64,000 bases of DNA. It comes from Pseudovibrio flavus (GTDB lineage: Bacteria > Pseudomonadota > Alphaproteobacteria > Rhizobiales > Stappiaceae). Below the pieces are notes generated by a model, which made no database searches, was not told the origin of the DNA, and saw only the letters and a list, made by a program, of their open reading frames with translations. Location of the stretch: positions 370,574-434,573 of the forward strand of contig NZ_SMMA01000066.1 of the NCBI RefSeq assembly GCF_009711345.1. Reading direction: 5' to 3'. Shown one piece after another: positions 1 to 9,111 of the stretch. The position numbers and the translations under genes are program-made. Numbering within the stretch: position 1 is the first letter of the stretch; every line of letters starts with the position of its first letter.

Positions 1-977
1 GAAGCCAGCCAGCTGCGTTTGCCCGGTCTGAAGGCATTCAGGATTTCTGTAAGCGCACTGCTGAGGTCAGAGACTGCCTCGTTGCCTGCGTTCAACGCCT
101 GAAGTGCGTCCACCAAAACGATCTGCCTATCAAGCCGTGCAAAGTGGTTTTTGAAGAAGGGGCGAACAACGTATTTGCGATAGGCCTCGTAACGGCGCTC
201 CATCATGGCGCGTAGAGTGCCGTTCTTTGCTCTGCCGCTTACTTTTGTGAGATCTAGCGGCGCGAAGGTCAGGGCAGGGGAACCCTCCATATCGCTCGGC
301 ATCAGGAAGCGGCCCGGAGGCAGCATAGAGAGGGCGTTTTCCTCTTCACGGCAGCGGGCAAGATAGGTTTTGAACGCGGCCGCCAGTGCTTTGGCGTCTT
401 CTTCTGATGCCTCTTCATCCAGCTTTGGCGTCATCCGGTCCAAGCACTCGAAGAAGTCGTCGGAAAGATCCGGTCGTTTGCGGGCGCGGGAAAGGGATGC
501 TTCGCAGAACTGCTCGTATGTCTGGTTGAGCAGAGGCAGGTCCAGCAGCCATTCGCCCGGATAGTCGATGATGTCCAAATGCAGCCGACCACGGCCCAGT
601 TTGCGCTGCAGATAAGAGGCGGACTCATACTCGATGGTCAAACGCAGCTCGGAAATCTGATGCGTGGAATTGGGCCAGATGCGTTCCTTGGCAAGGGCGT
701 TGATGTGCGCTTCATAGTCAAAGCGCGGCACTGCATCATCAGGCTGCGGTTGCAGTGCAGTGTTGTATATGCGGCCAGAGCTTGCTGCTTCAAACAAGGG
801 CAAGCGGCCGCCGGCAAGCAGGTTATGTACGAGCGCGGAGATGAAAACAGTTTTACCGGAACGGGCAAGTCCCGTTACGCCAAGGCGCACGGTCGGAGTG
901 GTGAGGTCCACTGCCGTTTCGGTCAAATTATCAATCGCGGTGCGGGTCTGGTCGAGGAATTTTGATATGGGTGTCAC
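1..977 (-). CDS. YcjX-like (DUF463) P-loop NTPase, 3' end cut by window
   Basis: YcjX-family P-loop protein of unknown cellular role; the family is predicted to act as a GTPase-like switch. Reading from a GTG at 977, preceded by a GGAG ribosome site, a Walker A motif GLARSGKT lies at residues 36-43 and a DYPGEW motif follows about 70 residues later in the switch region. The frame stays open to base 1, so only about 325 residues are visible and the C-terminal half is missing because the window ends, not because the gene is broken. The histidine phosphatase gene lies upstream on the same strand, so the two may be co-transcribed. The family call is firm; the function is not known. Confidence 0.85.
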   Translation of the reverse strand, partial: MTPISKFLDQTRTAIDNLTETAVDLTTPTVRLGVTGLARSGKTVFISALVHNLLAGGRLPLFEAASSGRIYNTALQPQPDDAVPRFDYEAHINALAKERIWPNSTHQISELRLTIEYESASYLQRKLGRGRLHLDIIDYPGEWLLDLPLLNQTYEQFCEASLSRARKRPDLSDDFFECLDRMTPKLDEEASEEDAKALAAAFKTYLARCREEENALSMLPPGRFLMPSDMEGSPALTFAPLDLTKVSGRAKNGTLRAMMERRYEAYRKYVVRPFFKNHFARLDRQIVLVDALQALNAGNEAVSDLSSALTEILNAFRPGKRSWLA

Positions 978-1064
978 TATGTTTCTCCGCAGGGGCATGT
1001 GGGATGTCCCAGCAGTATTTGCAATCGCACAGCGAAATAAAATTGTCCACGCACAGGATCAAAC

Positions 1065-1589
1065 TCAGGGTAAAACCTGCAAGGATCGCGGCTGGAAAAA
1101 CGAGACAAGGCGGCCCTGTTTGGGCGTAACTTCCGACCAGCGATGAGCTTCAAAGTCGATCACCGCCATTGCTGCGGTTGGGAACTTTTCTTCCATCTGA
1201 TCAAAGAGTTCCGGGTTGCCTTTGCCTGCAAGTTCCAGCGCTGTGTCCTGAATGGCAGGGTTATGCCCGATGAGCATTAGCTTGGAAGAAGGGCCACCCA
1301 AAGCGCGGATCGTGTCGATATATTGAAGGTCGCCCTGCATATAAAGATCGCGCATGATCTGGATTTTCATATCTGCCCGAAGGTGGGGCAGAAGCTGCAT
1401 TAGTGTTTGCCGCGTACGAAGCGCGGTAGAGCATAAAATGGTTGCAGGGACCATTTGGTACTGCTGGATGTGCTGGCCGGCAAGGTCGGCAGCTTTCCAT
1501 CCTCTCGCGTTTAACGGGCGATCATGATCGTGCAGGCCGGGCTCTGACCAGTCGGACTTGGCGTGGCGTAAAAGAAGCAGTCGCAACAT
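1065..1589 (-). CDS. SixA-like histidine phosphatase
   Basis: Small histidine-phosphatase superfamily protein (174 aa). The catalytic RHAK motif lies at residues 8-11 and a second family motif, GHNP, near residue 110. There is no signal peptide, so it should be cytoplasmic. SixA proteins dephosphorylate phosphohistidine on phosphotransfer proteins, for example the Hpt domain of ArcB in E. coli or PTS components. The substrate here cannot be read from the sequence. The length matches the family (about 160-175 aa). It sits between the ycjX-like gene and a small exported protein, all on the minus strand. A general phosphomonoesterase role is the alternative. Confidence 0.85.
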   Translation of the reverse strand: MLRLLLLRHAKSDWSEPGLHDHDRPLNARGWKAADLAGQHIQQYQMVPATILCSTALRTRQTLMQLLPHLRADMKIQIMRDLYMQGDLQYIDTIRALGGPSSKLMLIGHNPAIQDTALELAGKGNPELFDQMEEKFPTAAMAVIDFEAHRWSEVTPKQGRLVSFFQPRSLQVLP

Positions 1590-1744
1590 ATATGGGGCTC
1601 CCCTTTTAAAGCGGGCGAAGAGCCATTTGCGGCTTTTGATCTACGGCCCGTTTTGCAGTGCAGTATATTGTTATTGCTTGTTTTTCTGGGCTTAAGATTA
1701 GCCAAAGGGAGCGCTGTTGGGAAGGGGCTGGAAGCCGTGAAATC

Positions 1745-2338
1745 TTAAGGGGTGTCTTGCTTCTGCGCTTCTTCATAGAACGCTGCAAGAATGGATTGAA
1801 GCTGCGCTTCCTTCTGGTTGCCGCTTACCGCGACCCAAAGGGAGTAGTCTTGGTTAGTGCCTTCAAATGTCCAAAGATACTCGTGGGTCTGCTTTGTTTG
1901 ACCCTTATCGGTGCGGAAAAGGGCAGCAGATGGAAAGCGCTGATCTATCAAAGCCGCAAAGCCTGCACGCTCAAAAGTGCTCTGGAACGTCTTTAGAACG
2001 GTGCCAGCGCTGCCGTGTTCATGCTGGCGAAAGATAGCCTCGAAATCCTGCCTGCTGGTGTAGGCGCAGCCGATGCCAACGCCTTCGATTACAGGAAGAA
2101 CGGCGGCGCGTTCCATCAAGCCTACGCGGTCAGGACATTTCATACCGGAATAATGGCCAAGCGCTCCAACTTCTTGCCGCCAGCCACGGTAGACTTTGTC
2201 TGGCCGATAGAGCAGGCCTTCCGAAAAGGAGTTGTTTTGTGCAAGCGCGTGAGGCGCGGTGCCTATGGCAAGGCACAGCGATCCTATAGCGAACGCAGCC
2301 GCGATGTTTCTTAAAAGAGGCAACGTTCCTGCAACCAC
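1745..2338 (-). CDS. Exported protein of unknown function
   Basis: 197-aa protein not assigned to a family. Residues 10-33 form a hydrophobic signal segment ending in an Ala-rich stretch (AxA-like site near 33), so export to the periplasm is likely. The mature part has two cysteines near residues 68 and 91 that could form a disulfide, and no catalytic motif I recognise. Its start codon abuts the stop codon of the MoxR gene at 2339, so the two are almost certainly translated from one message. That link suggests a job related to the MoxR chaperone, but this is inference only. Confidence 0.7.
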   Translation of the reverse strand: MVAGTLPLLRNIAAAFAIGSLCLAIGTAPHALAQNNSFSEGLLYRPDKVYRGWRQEVGALGHYSGMKCPDRVGLMERAAVLPVIEGVGIGCAYTSRQDFEAIFRQHEHGSAGTVLKTFQSTFERAGFAALIDQRFPSAALFRTDKGQTKQTHEYLWTFEGTNQDYSLWVAVSGNQKEAQLQSILAAFYEEAQKQDTP

Positions 2339-3175
2339 CTAGCGGCGGTTCATGAAGGCGAGGCGTTCAAACAGGTGCACATCCTGCTCGTTCTTCAGCA
2401 GTGCCCCATGCAATGGCGGAACGACTTTGCGGGCATCGTTCTCGCGGATCACCTCTGGGTCGATATCCTCGTTAAGCAGAAGCTTGATCCAGTCCAGCAA
2501 CTCAGAGGTGGATGGCTTCTTCTTGAGGCCCGGTACCTCACGCAAATTATAGAAACTGCTGAGAGCTTCTTTCAGCAGGCGCTCTTTGATGTCTCCAAAG
2601 TGTACCTTGAGAATATCTTCCATGGTTTGCGCATCTGGAAACTTGATGAAGTGGAAGAAGCAGCGACGCAAAAAGGCGTCCGGCAGGTCTTTCTCGTTGT
2701 TGGAGGTGATGATCACGATAGGGCGCTGCGCTGCTTTAACGGTTTCGCCTGTTTCATAGACGTGGAACTCCATGCGGTCCAACTCAAGCAGCAGATCGTT
2801 CGGGAACTCGATGTCAGCCTTGTCGATTTCGTCGATCAGAAGCACAGGGCGCTGCTCCATCTGGAACGCCTGCCACAGCTTGCCTTTGCGGATGTAGTTG
2901 TTGATGTCCTTCACGCGTTCATCGCCAAGTTGGCTATCACGAAGGCGGGAGACTGCGTCGTACTCGTAGAGGCCCTGCTGGGCTTTGGTGGTGGACTTAA
3001 CGTGCCACTCTAAAAGCGGAGCACCAACCGCATTGGCGATCTCATGGGCAAGAACTGTTTTACCGGTTCCCGGCTCGCCTTTTACCAGCAAAGGCCGTTC
3101 CAGCGTGATCGCCGCATTAACGGCCACCGTTAGGTCTTGCGTGGCAACGTAGCTTGAAGTTCCGGAAAATTTCAT
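2339..3175 (-). CDS. MoxR-family AAA+ ATPase
   Basis: Single-domain AAA+ ATPase of the MoxR/CoxD group (278 aa). Walker A GEPGTGKT lies at residues 33-40 and Walker B with DE at 115-116, followed by the sensor asparagine region (IITSNNEKDLP) and an arginine-rich LRRCFF stretch. MoxR proteins act as chaperones that activate or mature partner enzymes, normally together with a von Willebrand factor A protein encoded next door. No VWA gene is adjacent here: downstream is a small exported protein, and upstream is the divergently transcribed flgE. The length is typical. Family confident; client unknown. Confidence 0.9.
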   Translation of the reverse strand: MKFSGTSSYVATQDLTVAVNAAITLERPLLVKGEPGTGKTVLAHEIANAVGAPLLEWHVKSTTKAQQGLYEYDAVSRLRDSQLGDERVKDINNYIRKGKLWQAFQMEQRPVLLIDEIDKADIEFPNDLLLELDRMEFHVYETGETVKAAQRPIVIITSNNEKDLPDAFLRRCFFHFIKFPDAQTMEDILKVHFGDIKERLLKEALSSFYNLREVPGLKKKPSTSELLDWIKLLLNEDIDPEVIRENDARKVVPPLHGALLKNEQDVHLFERLAFMNRR

Positions 3176-3279
3176 TGCGCAGAGTCCCCTCGAAATTCGT
3201 CAGGCGCAGAGTAGTCCCAGTGTTTTTTGAGGGCAATCCCTTCCGATAGTCTAAGTTGGCGCAGCGCGCAAAACACCTC

Positions 3280-3292
3280 GGCAAACATTGCT
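3280..3292. promoter_or_regulatory. Candidate FlbD-type enhancer palindrome upstream of flgE
   Basis: GGCAAACATTGCT matches the pattern GGCAA-N3-TTGCC at all arm positions but the last. It is centred about 135 bp upstream of the flgE -24 element. The same palindrome occurs upstream of the flgI and flgF sigma-54 sites, which supports a bound activator such as FlbD. The protein is inferred. Confidence 0.45.
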
Positions 3293-3420
3293 CCCTAGCG
3301 GGTGAGTGGGAAGTTTTTGCCGGTTGAGGTGGTTGGTTCTGCCGGGTGGTTCGGGCGTGTAAGCGTAGTGGGTTCTATTAAGTGTCTGTTTTTATTGGCT
3401 CTCGTCGGCTCGGTCCTGCT

Positions 3421-3436
3421 TGGCATTGCCTTTGCA
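3421..3436 (+). promoter_or_regulatory. Sigma-54 (-24/-12) promoter of flgE-flgK-flgL
   Basis: TGGCATTGCCTTTGCA fits the sigma-54 consensus TGGCACG-N4-TTGCW with the GG and GC pairs exactly spaced. The start point would fall near 3447, giving a leader of about 38 bases before the flgE ATG. Confidence 0.7.
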
Positions 3437-3484
3437 TCTTAGTGACTTGGATTTGTCTCTTATGTGAAACCTAGGTGGGCCCCT

Positions 3485-5158
3485 ATGAGTATTTATGGTG
3501 CTATTAACTCCGCAACGACCGGTCTTGATGCGCAAGCACAGGCGCTGGAGAATATTTCCGGCAACGTCGCGAACTCCTCAACGACTGGTTATAAGCGCCT
3601 TGATACCAGCTTCTCCGATTTGGTTGCTAGTACCGGTAGTACGCAAGCCAATCAGGTTTCCGGTACGGTGTACGCCACATCCCGCGCGACCAATACGCTG
3701 CAGGGTGATATCTCTAGCTACGATCAGAACACATACATGGCCATCAATGGAAGTGGCTACTTTGTTGTGACCGATCAGGAGGGCCTTACCAGTCTTTCTC
3801 CTGACTACTATTATACCCGTGCTGGTGATTTCGAGCTGGATGCAAGCCGCCAGCTGGTCAACAGTGCCGGTTACTTCCTACAAGGTCATGGGGTTAATCC
3901 GGCAACCGGTGCTGTTAGCGATGCGCTGGAGACAATCGTTATCAGCGATCAGCCAATGCCTGCTGAGCCTTCCGATGTCATCACCTATCAGGCAAACTTG
4001 CCGTCTACTCCGGCTACCGACCGCTTTTCGCCGGACGTTATGAATTCGCAGTACATTGATGAATCCGTTTTTGCGAACAAGGCGAGCAGTGCAGGCGCGG
4101 TTACTTTTGCCAGCAGCGGTACAGCAATTTCCATTGATGATCCGATCTCTAACGCTGACGGCTTTGCTGTAGGTGATCAGTTCCGCATTCAGACGGATGC
4201 GGGGCCTGCGACCCTTGATGTGACCGCAGATACTAAGCTGCGCGACCTTCTGGAGTTCTTTAACTCCTACAATGGCGTGACTGCGGAAGTCGATCTGAAT
4301 GGCGGGTTGAAGGTAGATAGCTTCATCGACTTGGAGCTCTTCCATACACCAAACGGCGGCGCAGAAGCCTCCCAGTTCGCACTGGATGCGACTTCTATCT
4401 CCAATGGTGGTTCTGTGGTCGATAACAGCACCGTTATTGCAGACAAGGAAGCGGTGTTTCTTGAGTCCACCATCTCAGGCGGTGCTGTGACCGTTTATGA
4501 TACGAACGGTACGCCGGTGAACGTTGAGATGCGCTGGTCTTTGAACTCCGAGAATAACTGGTCTCTCTACTACAATAGTGATCCGAATGCGCTCGGACAG
4601 GACGTGGCTTGGTCCAAGATTGACGATGTTAGCTTTGATGCGGCGGGCCGTCTTGTCTCTCCGGCTGATGGTATGCTTTCCATTCCTGATCTGACCGTCA
4701 AGGGGGTGAGCGTTGGTGATGTGAAGCTGGACTTTGGCGTGAATAAGCTAACCCAGTACGAAGACAACATCGGTTACGCCACCAGCATTGATATTGCGCA
4801 GAACGGTTATCCTTCAGGTGAGCTGAGCGGCATCAATATTGATGATGATGGCACTGTTTCCGGTAGCTATTCCAACGGCAAGTCCATGGACCTCTACAAA
4901 ATTCCTGTAGCGACCTTCGCCGCCGAGCAGGAGCTGCAACGCATCAACGGTGTGGCCTTTGCAGCAACGCCAACATCTGGTGAGCCAGACTTCCGCAATG
5001 GTGGCTCCATTCGTGCGCAGGCGCTTGAAAGCTCCAACGCTGATGTTGCTGGCGAATTCTCCAAGCTGATCATCACCCAGCAGGCTTACGCGGCAAACTC
5101 CAAGGTTCTGTCCACGGCCAACCAGATGCTGGACGATATCTTGAACGTGGTTCGCTAA
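3485..5158 (+). CDS. flgE: Flagellar hook protein FlgE
   Basis: Monomer of the flagellar hook, exported through the flagellar type III apparatus and polymerised on the rod. The N-terminus starts with the typical MSIYGAINSATTGL and carries the ENISGNVANSSTTGYK motif; the C-terminus has the matching heptad segment with QAYAANSKVL. The ATG at 3485 follows an AGGTGGG ribosome site and is preferred over an in-frame ATG at 3464. At 557 aa it is longer than most alphaproteobacterial hook proteins (about 400 aa). The extra length includes a beta-rich insert around residues 205-290 that resembles Flagellin_IN modules. First gene of a likely flgE-flgK-flgL operon under a sigma-54 promoter. Confidence 0.95.
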   Translation: MSIYGAINSATTGLDAQAQALENISGNVANSSTTGYKRLDTSFSDLVASTGSTQANQVSGTVYATSRATNTLQGDISSYDQNTYMAINGSGYFVVTDQEGLTSLSPDYYYTRAGDFELDASRQLVNSAGYFLQGHGVNPATGAVSDALETIVISDQPMPAEPSDVITYQANLPSTPATDRFSPDVMNSQYIDESVFANKASSAGAVTFASSGTAISIDDPISNADGFAVGDQFRIQTDAGPATLDVTADTKLRDLLEFFNSYNGVTAEVDLNGGLKVDSFIDLELFHTPNGGAEASQFALDATSISNGGSVVDNSTVIADKEAVFLESTISGGAVTVYDTNGTPVNVEMRWSLNSENNWSLYYNSDPNALGQDVAWSKIDDVSFDAAGRLVSPADGMLSIPDLTVKGVSVGDVKLDFGVNKLTQYEDNIGYATSIDIAQNGYPSGELSGINIDDDGTVSGSYSNGKSMDLYKIPVATFAAEQELQRINGVAFAATPTSGEPDFRNGGSIRAQALESSNADVAGEFSKLIITQQAYAANSKVLSTANQMLDDILNVVR

Positions 5159-5217
5159 TTGGCCTTATGGTGCCGGGCTTTAGCTAGTCCGGCACATCCA
5201 GTTCTCAGGGTTTTGTA

Positions 5218-7077
5218 ATGGGTTTGTCATCGGCATTAGGCGCAGCAATTTCGGGTATCAATCTCGTTAATCGCCAGATGGATGTTGCCGCGGGCAATAT
5301 CACAAACGCCGATACCAAGGGCTACTCTCTCAAGAGCGTAACATCTGTTGCAGTTGTCAACGGTGATACCGGTGCAACATCTGTTCGAAGCGGCGCTGTT
5401 GAGCGGGATATCAATACGATGCTGCGTTCCGCTTATTGGCAAAACCTTAGTCAGGCGGGCCATAGTGCGGTAATGGCCGACTATACATCCCGCCTTGATC
5501 AACTCTTTGGGCAAATTGACGACCCGACCAGCTTACCTTCTTTGATGAATGATCTGACAGGCTCGCTGCGCGATTTGGCCGCTGACCCGTCTTCTCTTGC
5601 TGCCCAGTCCACTGTTATCAGCCATTCGCAGGCTCTGGCTTACGAGCTCAACAGCGCTTCGCGTGCCGTTCAGGATATGCGGAAGGACGCGGACCAGCAG
5701 GCTGTTTTGCAGGTGGATGCGCTCAACACTCTCATGCAGGATATCGAAGCGCAGGAAGACCGAATTCTGCAGGCCCGCCATTCCGGTCAATCGACTGCGA
5801 ACCTTGAAGATCAGATGGATCTGCTGCTTGAGGATCTCACTGGCTTTATGGACGTGAATATCGTCACAGCGTCTGATGGTGGCCTTCGTATCTCAACGCT
5901 TTCCGGCCAGACGATTTATGATGATAAAGCCTCATCGTTTGCGCTGGATCGGACCAGCGGTTTTATGCCGGGCTCTGAAGGCGCGGCTATTTCAGTTACA
6001 TCGCCAAGCGGGCAAAAGAGCGAGCTGAATAGCTACGACCTGTCTTCGGGCAGCATTGGCGCGCTGATGACACTGCGCGATGAAACTCTGCCGCAAGCAC
6101 AGCGACAGCTCGACGAGATCGCGTCGCAAATGGCAATGGCTCTATCGCGTCAAACGACTGGCGGCGTTGCTGTCGATGACGGATTGGTGCCTCCTTTGCA
6201 GACCGGCCTTGCGGTTGATATCAGCCTGTTGCAGAGCGCAGGTGACCGGATCGAACTGGAGTTCGTTGATAGCCGTGGAGAGACGCGCCAGTATTCGTTT
6301 ATTGCGGTCGATGATCCTTCACTTCTGCCTCTTGATAGCTCCTTGACTGCAAATCCAAATGATGTGGTCGTTGGGCTGGATATGTCAGCAGGTGCAGCTG
6401 CTATGGACGCCCAAATCCAACAGGCGTTGGGTAGTAGCTTTGCTGTCTCCACCAATGGTAGCGGGGACTTGCAAGTTTTAGCGAATGCAGGTGGGAGCGG
6501 TGTTTCGCTGAGCAAGCTGAATGTTGTGTCCTCCATGACATCGGTGAATGATGCAGGCAACGGACTGCCCGTTTTTGTTGATGGGCGGAACGGCGGTCAG
6601 CCTATTACCGGCTATCTTGAAAACGGCGGGCAGCTCACGGGTCTTTCTGCTTCCATCACCGTCAATAATGATCTCATCATGGATCCGTCTATTCTCAGTG
6701 GAACAGGAGCTGGTGGGGCCGTTGAGCAAAGCTCAATGCGGGCCGAGCAACTTCTTGCCAGCCTTACCAGCGAGACGATGTATTTCTCTTCTTCGGTAGG
6801 TATCGGTACCGAACGAGCACCCCTTAGCGGAACGGTCGCGGAGTTCGCAGGCGAATTGGTTGCAGCTCAAGGCCAGCAGAGCGCACGCGCAAGCGAGTTG
6901 GACGAGAGCGCGCAAGCAACCTTGGCACTGTCGCAAAAGAACTATGAGGACAGCTACGCGGTGGATGTTGATGCGCAGTTGGTTTTCCTCATGGAGTTGG
7001 AAAATTCCTATGCAGCCAATGCCCGCGTGCTTGATGCAATCAACCAGATGCTCGATGACCTGATGCGGGTGGTATAG
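5218..7077 (+). CDS. flgK: Hook-associated protein 1 FlgK
   Basis: First hook-filament junction protein (619 aa). It begins with the ALGAAISGINLVNRQMDVAAGNI segment typical of axial proteins and ends with ELENSYAANARVLDAINQM. Together these form the coiled D0 domain packed inside the hook-filament channel. The middle is a variable, beta-rich region of about 400 residues. It lies 59 bases after flgE and 2 bases before flgL, consistent with one message. FlgK and FlgL together form the two junction rings on which flagellin polymerises. The length is in the family range (450-650 aa). Confidence 0.95.
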   Translation: MGLSSALGAAISGINLVNRQMDVAAGNITNADTKGYSLKSVTSVAVVNGDTGATSVRSGAVERDINTMLRSAYWQNLSQAGHSAVMADYTSRLDQLFGQIDDPTSLPSLMNDLTGSLRDLAADPSSLAAQSTVISHSQALAYELNSASRAVQDMRKDADQQAVLQVDALNTLMQDIEAQEDRILQARHSGQSTANLEDQMDLLLEDLTGFMDVNIVTASDGGLRISTLSGQTIYDDKASSFALDRTSGFMPGSEGAAISVTSPSGQKSELNSYDLSSGSIGALMTLRDETLPQAQRQLDEIASQMAMALSRQTTGGVAVDDGLVPPLQTGLAVDISLLQSAGDRIELEFVDSRGETRQYSFIAVDDPSLLPLDSSLTANPNDVVVGLDMSAGAAAMDAQIQQALGSSFAVSTNGSGDLQVLANAGGSGVSLSKLNVVSSMTSVNDAGNGLPVFVDGRNGGQPITGYLENGGQLTGLSASITVNNDLIMDPSILSGTGAGGAVEQSSMRAEQLLASLTSETMYFSSSVGIGTERAPLSGTVAEFAGELVAAQGQQSARASELDESAQATLALSQKNYEDSYAVDVDAQLVFLMELENSYAANARVLDAINQMLDDLMRVV

Positions 7078-7079
7078 TC

Positions 7080-8657
7080 ATGTCTATTTCCGGAATTATG
7101 GGCAGCCGCTCCTACATGCTGGAGCTTATTCAAAACAAGCAGGACAAGCTTGAAACCAAGAGCATGCAGCTTGCCAGCGGCCGTGTCGCAGAAACCTACG
7201 CCGGTGTTGGTCCACAGCGTGCAACGAGCCTTTCTATCCGCACGGAAATCAGCGCAATCGACTCTTACCAGCGTTCGGTCAACTTGTCGTCCACGCAACT
7301 TGATGCGATGACCAAGACGCTTGAGCGGATGGATGAGCTTAGAACCGAAGCTGTGGGCGCGATTGACCCTAACACCTATCTGGTTGGCAGTAACGGGCAC
7401 ACGACAAGTCAGGCCGCAGCCAAAGTTCACATGCTTGAGGTTATCTCGCTGCTGAACACGGATGTAGCCGGTTACTACTTGTTTGGCGGTGGAGACGCCA
7501 ATGCCAATCCGGTTGCGCCTATCGATACCATTCTTGAAGGTGAGGATGGTAAGATGGGGCTTAAAGATACAATGGCCGCTTATAGCGCCGCCCATCTTGG
7601 AGCAGACGGGCTCGGTCGCTTGGAAACAGCTACAACTTCGGATGCGGTATCTGCTTCTTTAACGCTTTCTGAAGATATGGTTGGTGCGTTCGGACTCTCT
7701 TTGGTCGGAGCTACAACAACCAGCGCCAGTGGAACAGCGGTCTTTGCTGCCGAAGATGCCGTGAGTGATCCGCTAAACCCTGTTCCTGCGTCTATTGTCA
7801 CGTCTCTCAGCGCGCTACCAGCTGCTGGTGACACATTCACTTATGAAGTCGCTCTGCCCGATGGTACCACGCGTTCGATTGAGCTAACAGCGCAGGCGAG
7901 CGAAGGCGGGGAGGCTGGCAGCTTTGTTGTGAGCCAGAATGCGGACCCTGCAACAGCGTTTAACGAGACCATTTCTGCTATGGAAGCAGCGCTTAAGGCA
8001 GAGCTTTCTGTGTTGTCTCAAACCGAACTGAGAGCCTATTCGGACGACGTTGCTGGTCAGGAGTTCTTCGGAACCTATGAGGATGGCCGTATCCCTGATG
8101 CGCCGCGACTGCCCGATGCGGCGGGAACCGGATACGTTGATGCAAGCAGTGAACTTGCGCAGTGGTACACCGGATCACCAGACAGCGGAAACGTTAGACA
8201 GGAGAAGATTGCTCTCGTCGATAACGGCCTGAAGGTGGAGTACGGGGCGTCCGCCCTTGAAAAGCCTTTTGCTGAGCTTTTGCAGACAATGGCGGTATAT
8301 GTTGCCGCAGACTTTACGCCAACTGATCCGTCTGATCCCCAGTCTCTCGCGATTGCTGAGAGCTACTACAACACCCTTTCAACTGCGACTGATAGTTTCC
8401 TCAGTGTAGAAGGGGATCGTCAGTCTGATATTCAGGCGGTCACCGTAGAAATGAGCCTAACCTATTCGGCTGTTATGAATGCCGATAGCCGTTTGGAGCA
8501 GAAGTCGCTGACCTATTCAAATATGCTCGGCGAGATTGAGGGCGTCGACAAGACCGAACTCGCCGCAGAGATTTCGTTTCTTCAGACCAATTTGGAAGCG
8601 TCCTATCAGGCAACTTCGATGTTACTGAATATGTCGATAGCCAACTATTTGAAGTGA
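7080..8657 (+). CDS. flgL: Hook-associated protein 3 FlgL
   Basis: Second hook-filament junction protein (525 aa). The N-terminal half has the flagellin-like D0/D1 helices (KQDKLETKSMQLASGR) and the C-terminus ends ATSMLLNMSIANYLK, typical of FlgL. It is clearly longer than most FlgL proteins (300-400 aa); residues 190-320 look like an added beta-rich insert. Alternatively it could be read as a minor flagellin, but its place directly after flgK and its C-terminus favour FlgL. The operon ends at the strong hairpin at 8684. Confidence 0.9.
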   Translation: MSISGIMGSRSYMLELIQNKQDKLETKSMQLASGRVAETYAGVGPQRATSLSIRTEISAIDSYQRSVNLSSTQLDAMTKTLERMDELRTEAVGAIDPNTYLVGSNGHTTSQAAAKVHMLEVISLLNTDVAGYYLFGGGDANANPVAPIDTILEGEDGKMGLKDTMAAYSAAHLGADGLGRLETATTSDAVSASLTLSEDMVGAFGLSLVGATTTSASGTAVFAAEDAVSDPLNPVPASIVTSLSALPAAGDTFTYEVALPDGTTRSIELTAQASEGGEAGSFVVSQNADPATAFNETISAMEAALKAELSVLSQTELRAYSDDVAGQEFFGTYEDGRIPDAPRLPDAAGTGYVDASSELAQWYTGSPDSGNVRQEKIALVDNGLKVEYGASALEKPFAELLQTMAVYVAADFTPTDPSDPQSLAIAESYYNTLSTATDSFLSVEGDRQSDIQAVTVEMSLTYSAVMNADSRLEQKSLTYSNMLGEIEGVDKTELAAEISFLQTNLEASYQATSMLLNMSIANYLK

Positions 8658-8677
8658 TAGCAGTTTTATTAGGGACT

Positions 8678-8704
8678 AAAAAAGGGGCCATCTGGCCCCT
8701 TTGT
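8678..8704. terminator. Bidirectional terminator between flgL and flaF
   Basis: Stem GGGGCCA/TGGCCCC with a 2-base loop (8684-8699), an A-run on the left and Ts on the right. It can end both the flgL (+) and flaF (-) messages. Confidence 0.85.
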
Positions 8705-8727
8705 CATATCAAGCGCATTGCACATTT

Positions 8728-9111
8728 CTATTTTACTGGTTCGCTCTCGCCCCGCAGACCCGCTGCAATAGAGCGGTTAATCGTAATGAGCGGTTCAAGC
8801 TTTTCTGCATCTGGGCGCGCCATAATTTCCAAGGTATGACGGAAGATGAACATGGCGAGGTTCGCCATATTGTTCTGCACTTCAAGCGGAAGCGGGCTTT
8901 CTTCTGCCGTCGCTTCGGTTGCCAGAACAGTCCAAGCTGTGCGGTTGAAGATCAGAATATCGTTGCGCTCTTCACGGCGAATATCATCCCAGCTGTTTTT
9001 TAGCATGGTGAGCTGAGTTGCTGCTTTCAAAAGCAAGGTTGCTTCCAGCTCACGCGGGTCACCGGTTACTGTGGCGTTATTCTGGTAGGCTTGAGTTGCT
9101 TGATGATACAT
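8728..9111 (-). CDS. flaF: Flagellar biosynthesis regulator FlaF
   Basis: Alphaproteobacterial flagellin-export/translation regulator (127 aa from the ATG at 9111). In Caulobacter, FlaF binds flagellins and is needed for their secretion and synthesis, acting together with FlbT. The N-terminus MYHQATQAYQNN and the LLLKAATQL and ILIFNRTAWT segments are characteristic. The ATG at 9111 is preferred because AAAGGA lies about 12 bases upstream; an in-frame TTG at 9138 would only add nine residues. The gene overlaps the end of flbT by about 35 bases, so the two are translationally coupled. Small, soluble, cytoplasmic. Confidence 0.9.
   Translation of the reverse strand: MYHQATQAYQNNATVTGDPRELEATLLLKAATQLTMLKNSWDDIRREERNDILIFNRTAWTVLATEATAEESPLPLEVQNNMANLAMFIFRHTLEIMARPDAEKLEPLITINRSIAAGLRGESEPVK

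Larger units (their letters stand above)
3176..3484. other. Intergenic region between moxR and flgE
   Basis: About 310 bases between divergent genes with no convincing coding frame. It holds the flgE control elements listed separately: a near-perfect GGCAA-N3-TTGCC palindrome (3280-3292) and a sigma-54-type -24/-12 promoter (3421-3436). The stretch 3300-3400 is rich in G and T without a clear motif. The moxR promoter must lie at the left end but was not identified. Confidence 0.6.
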
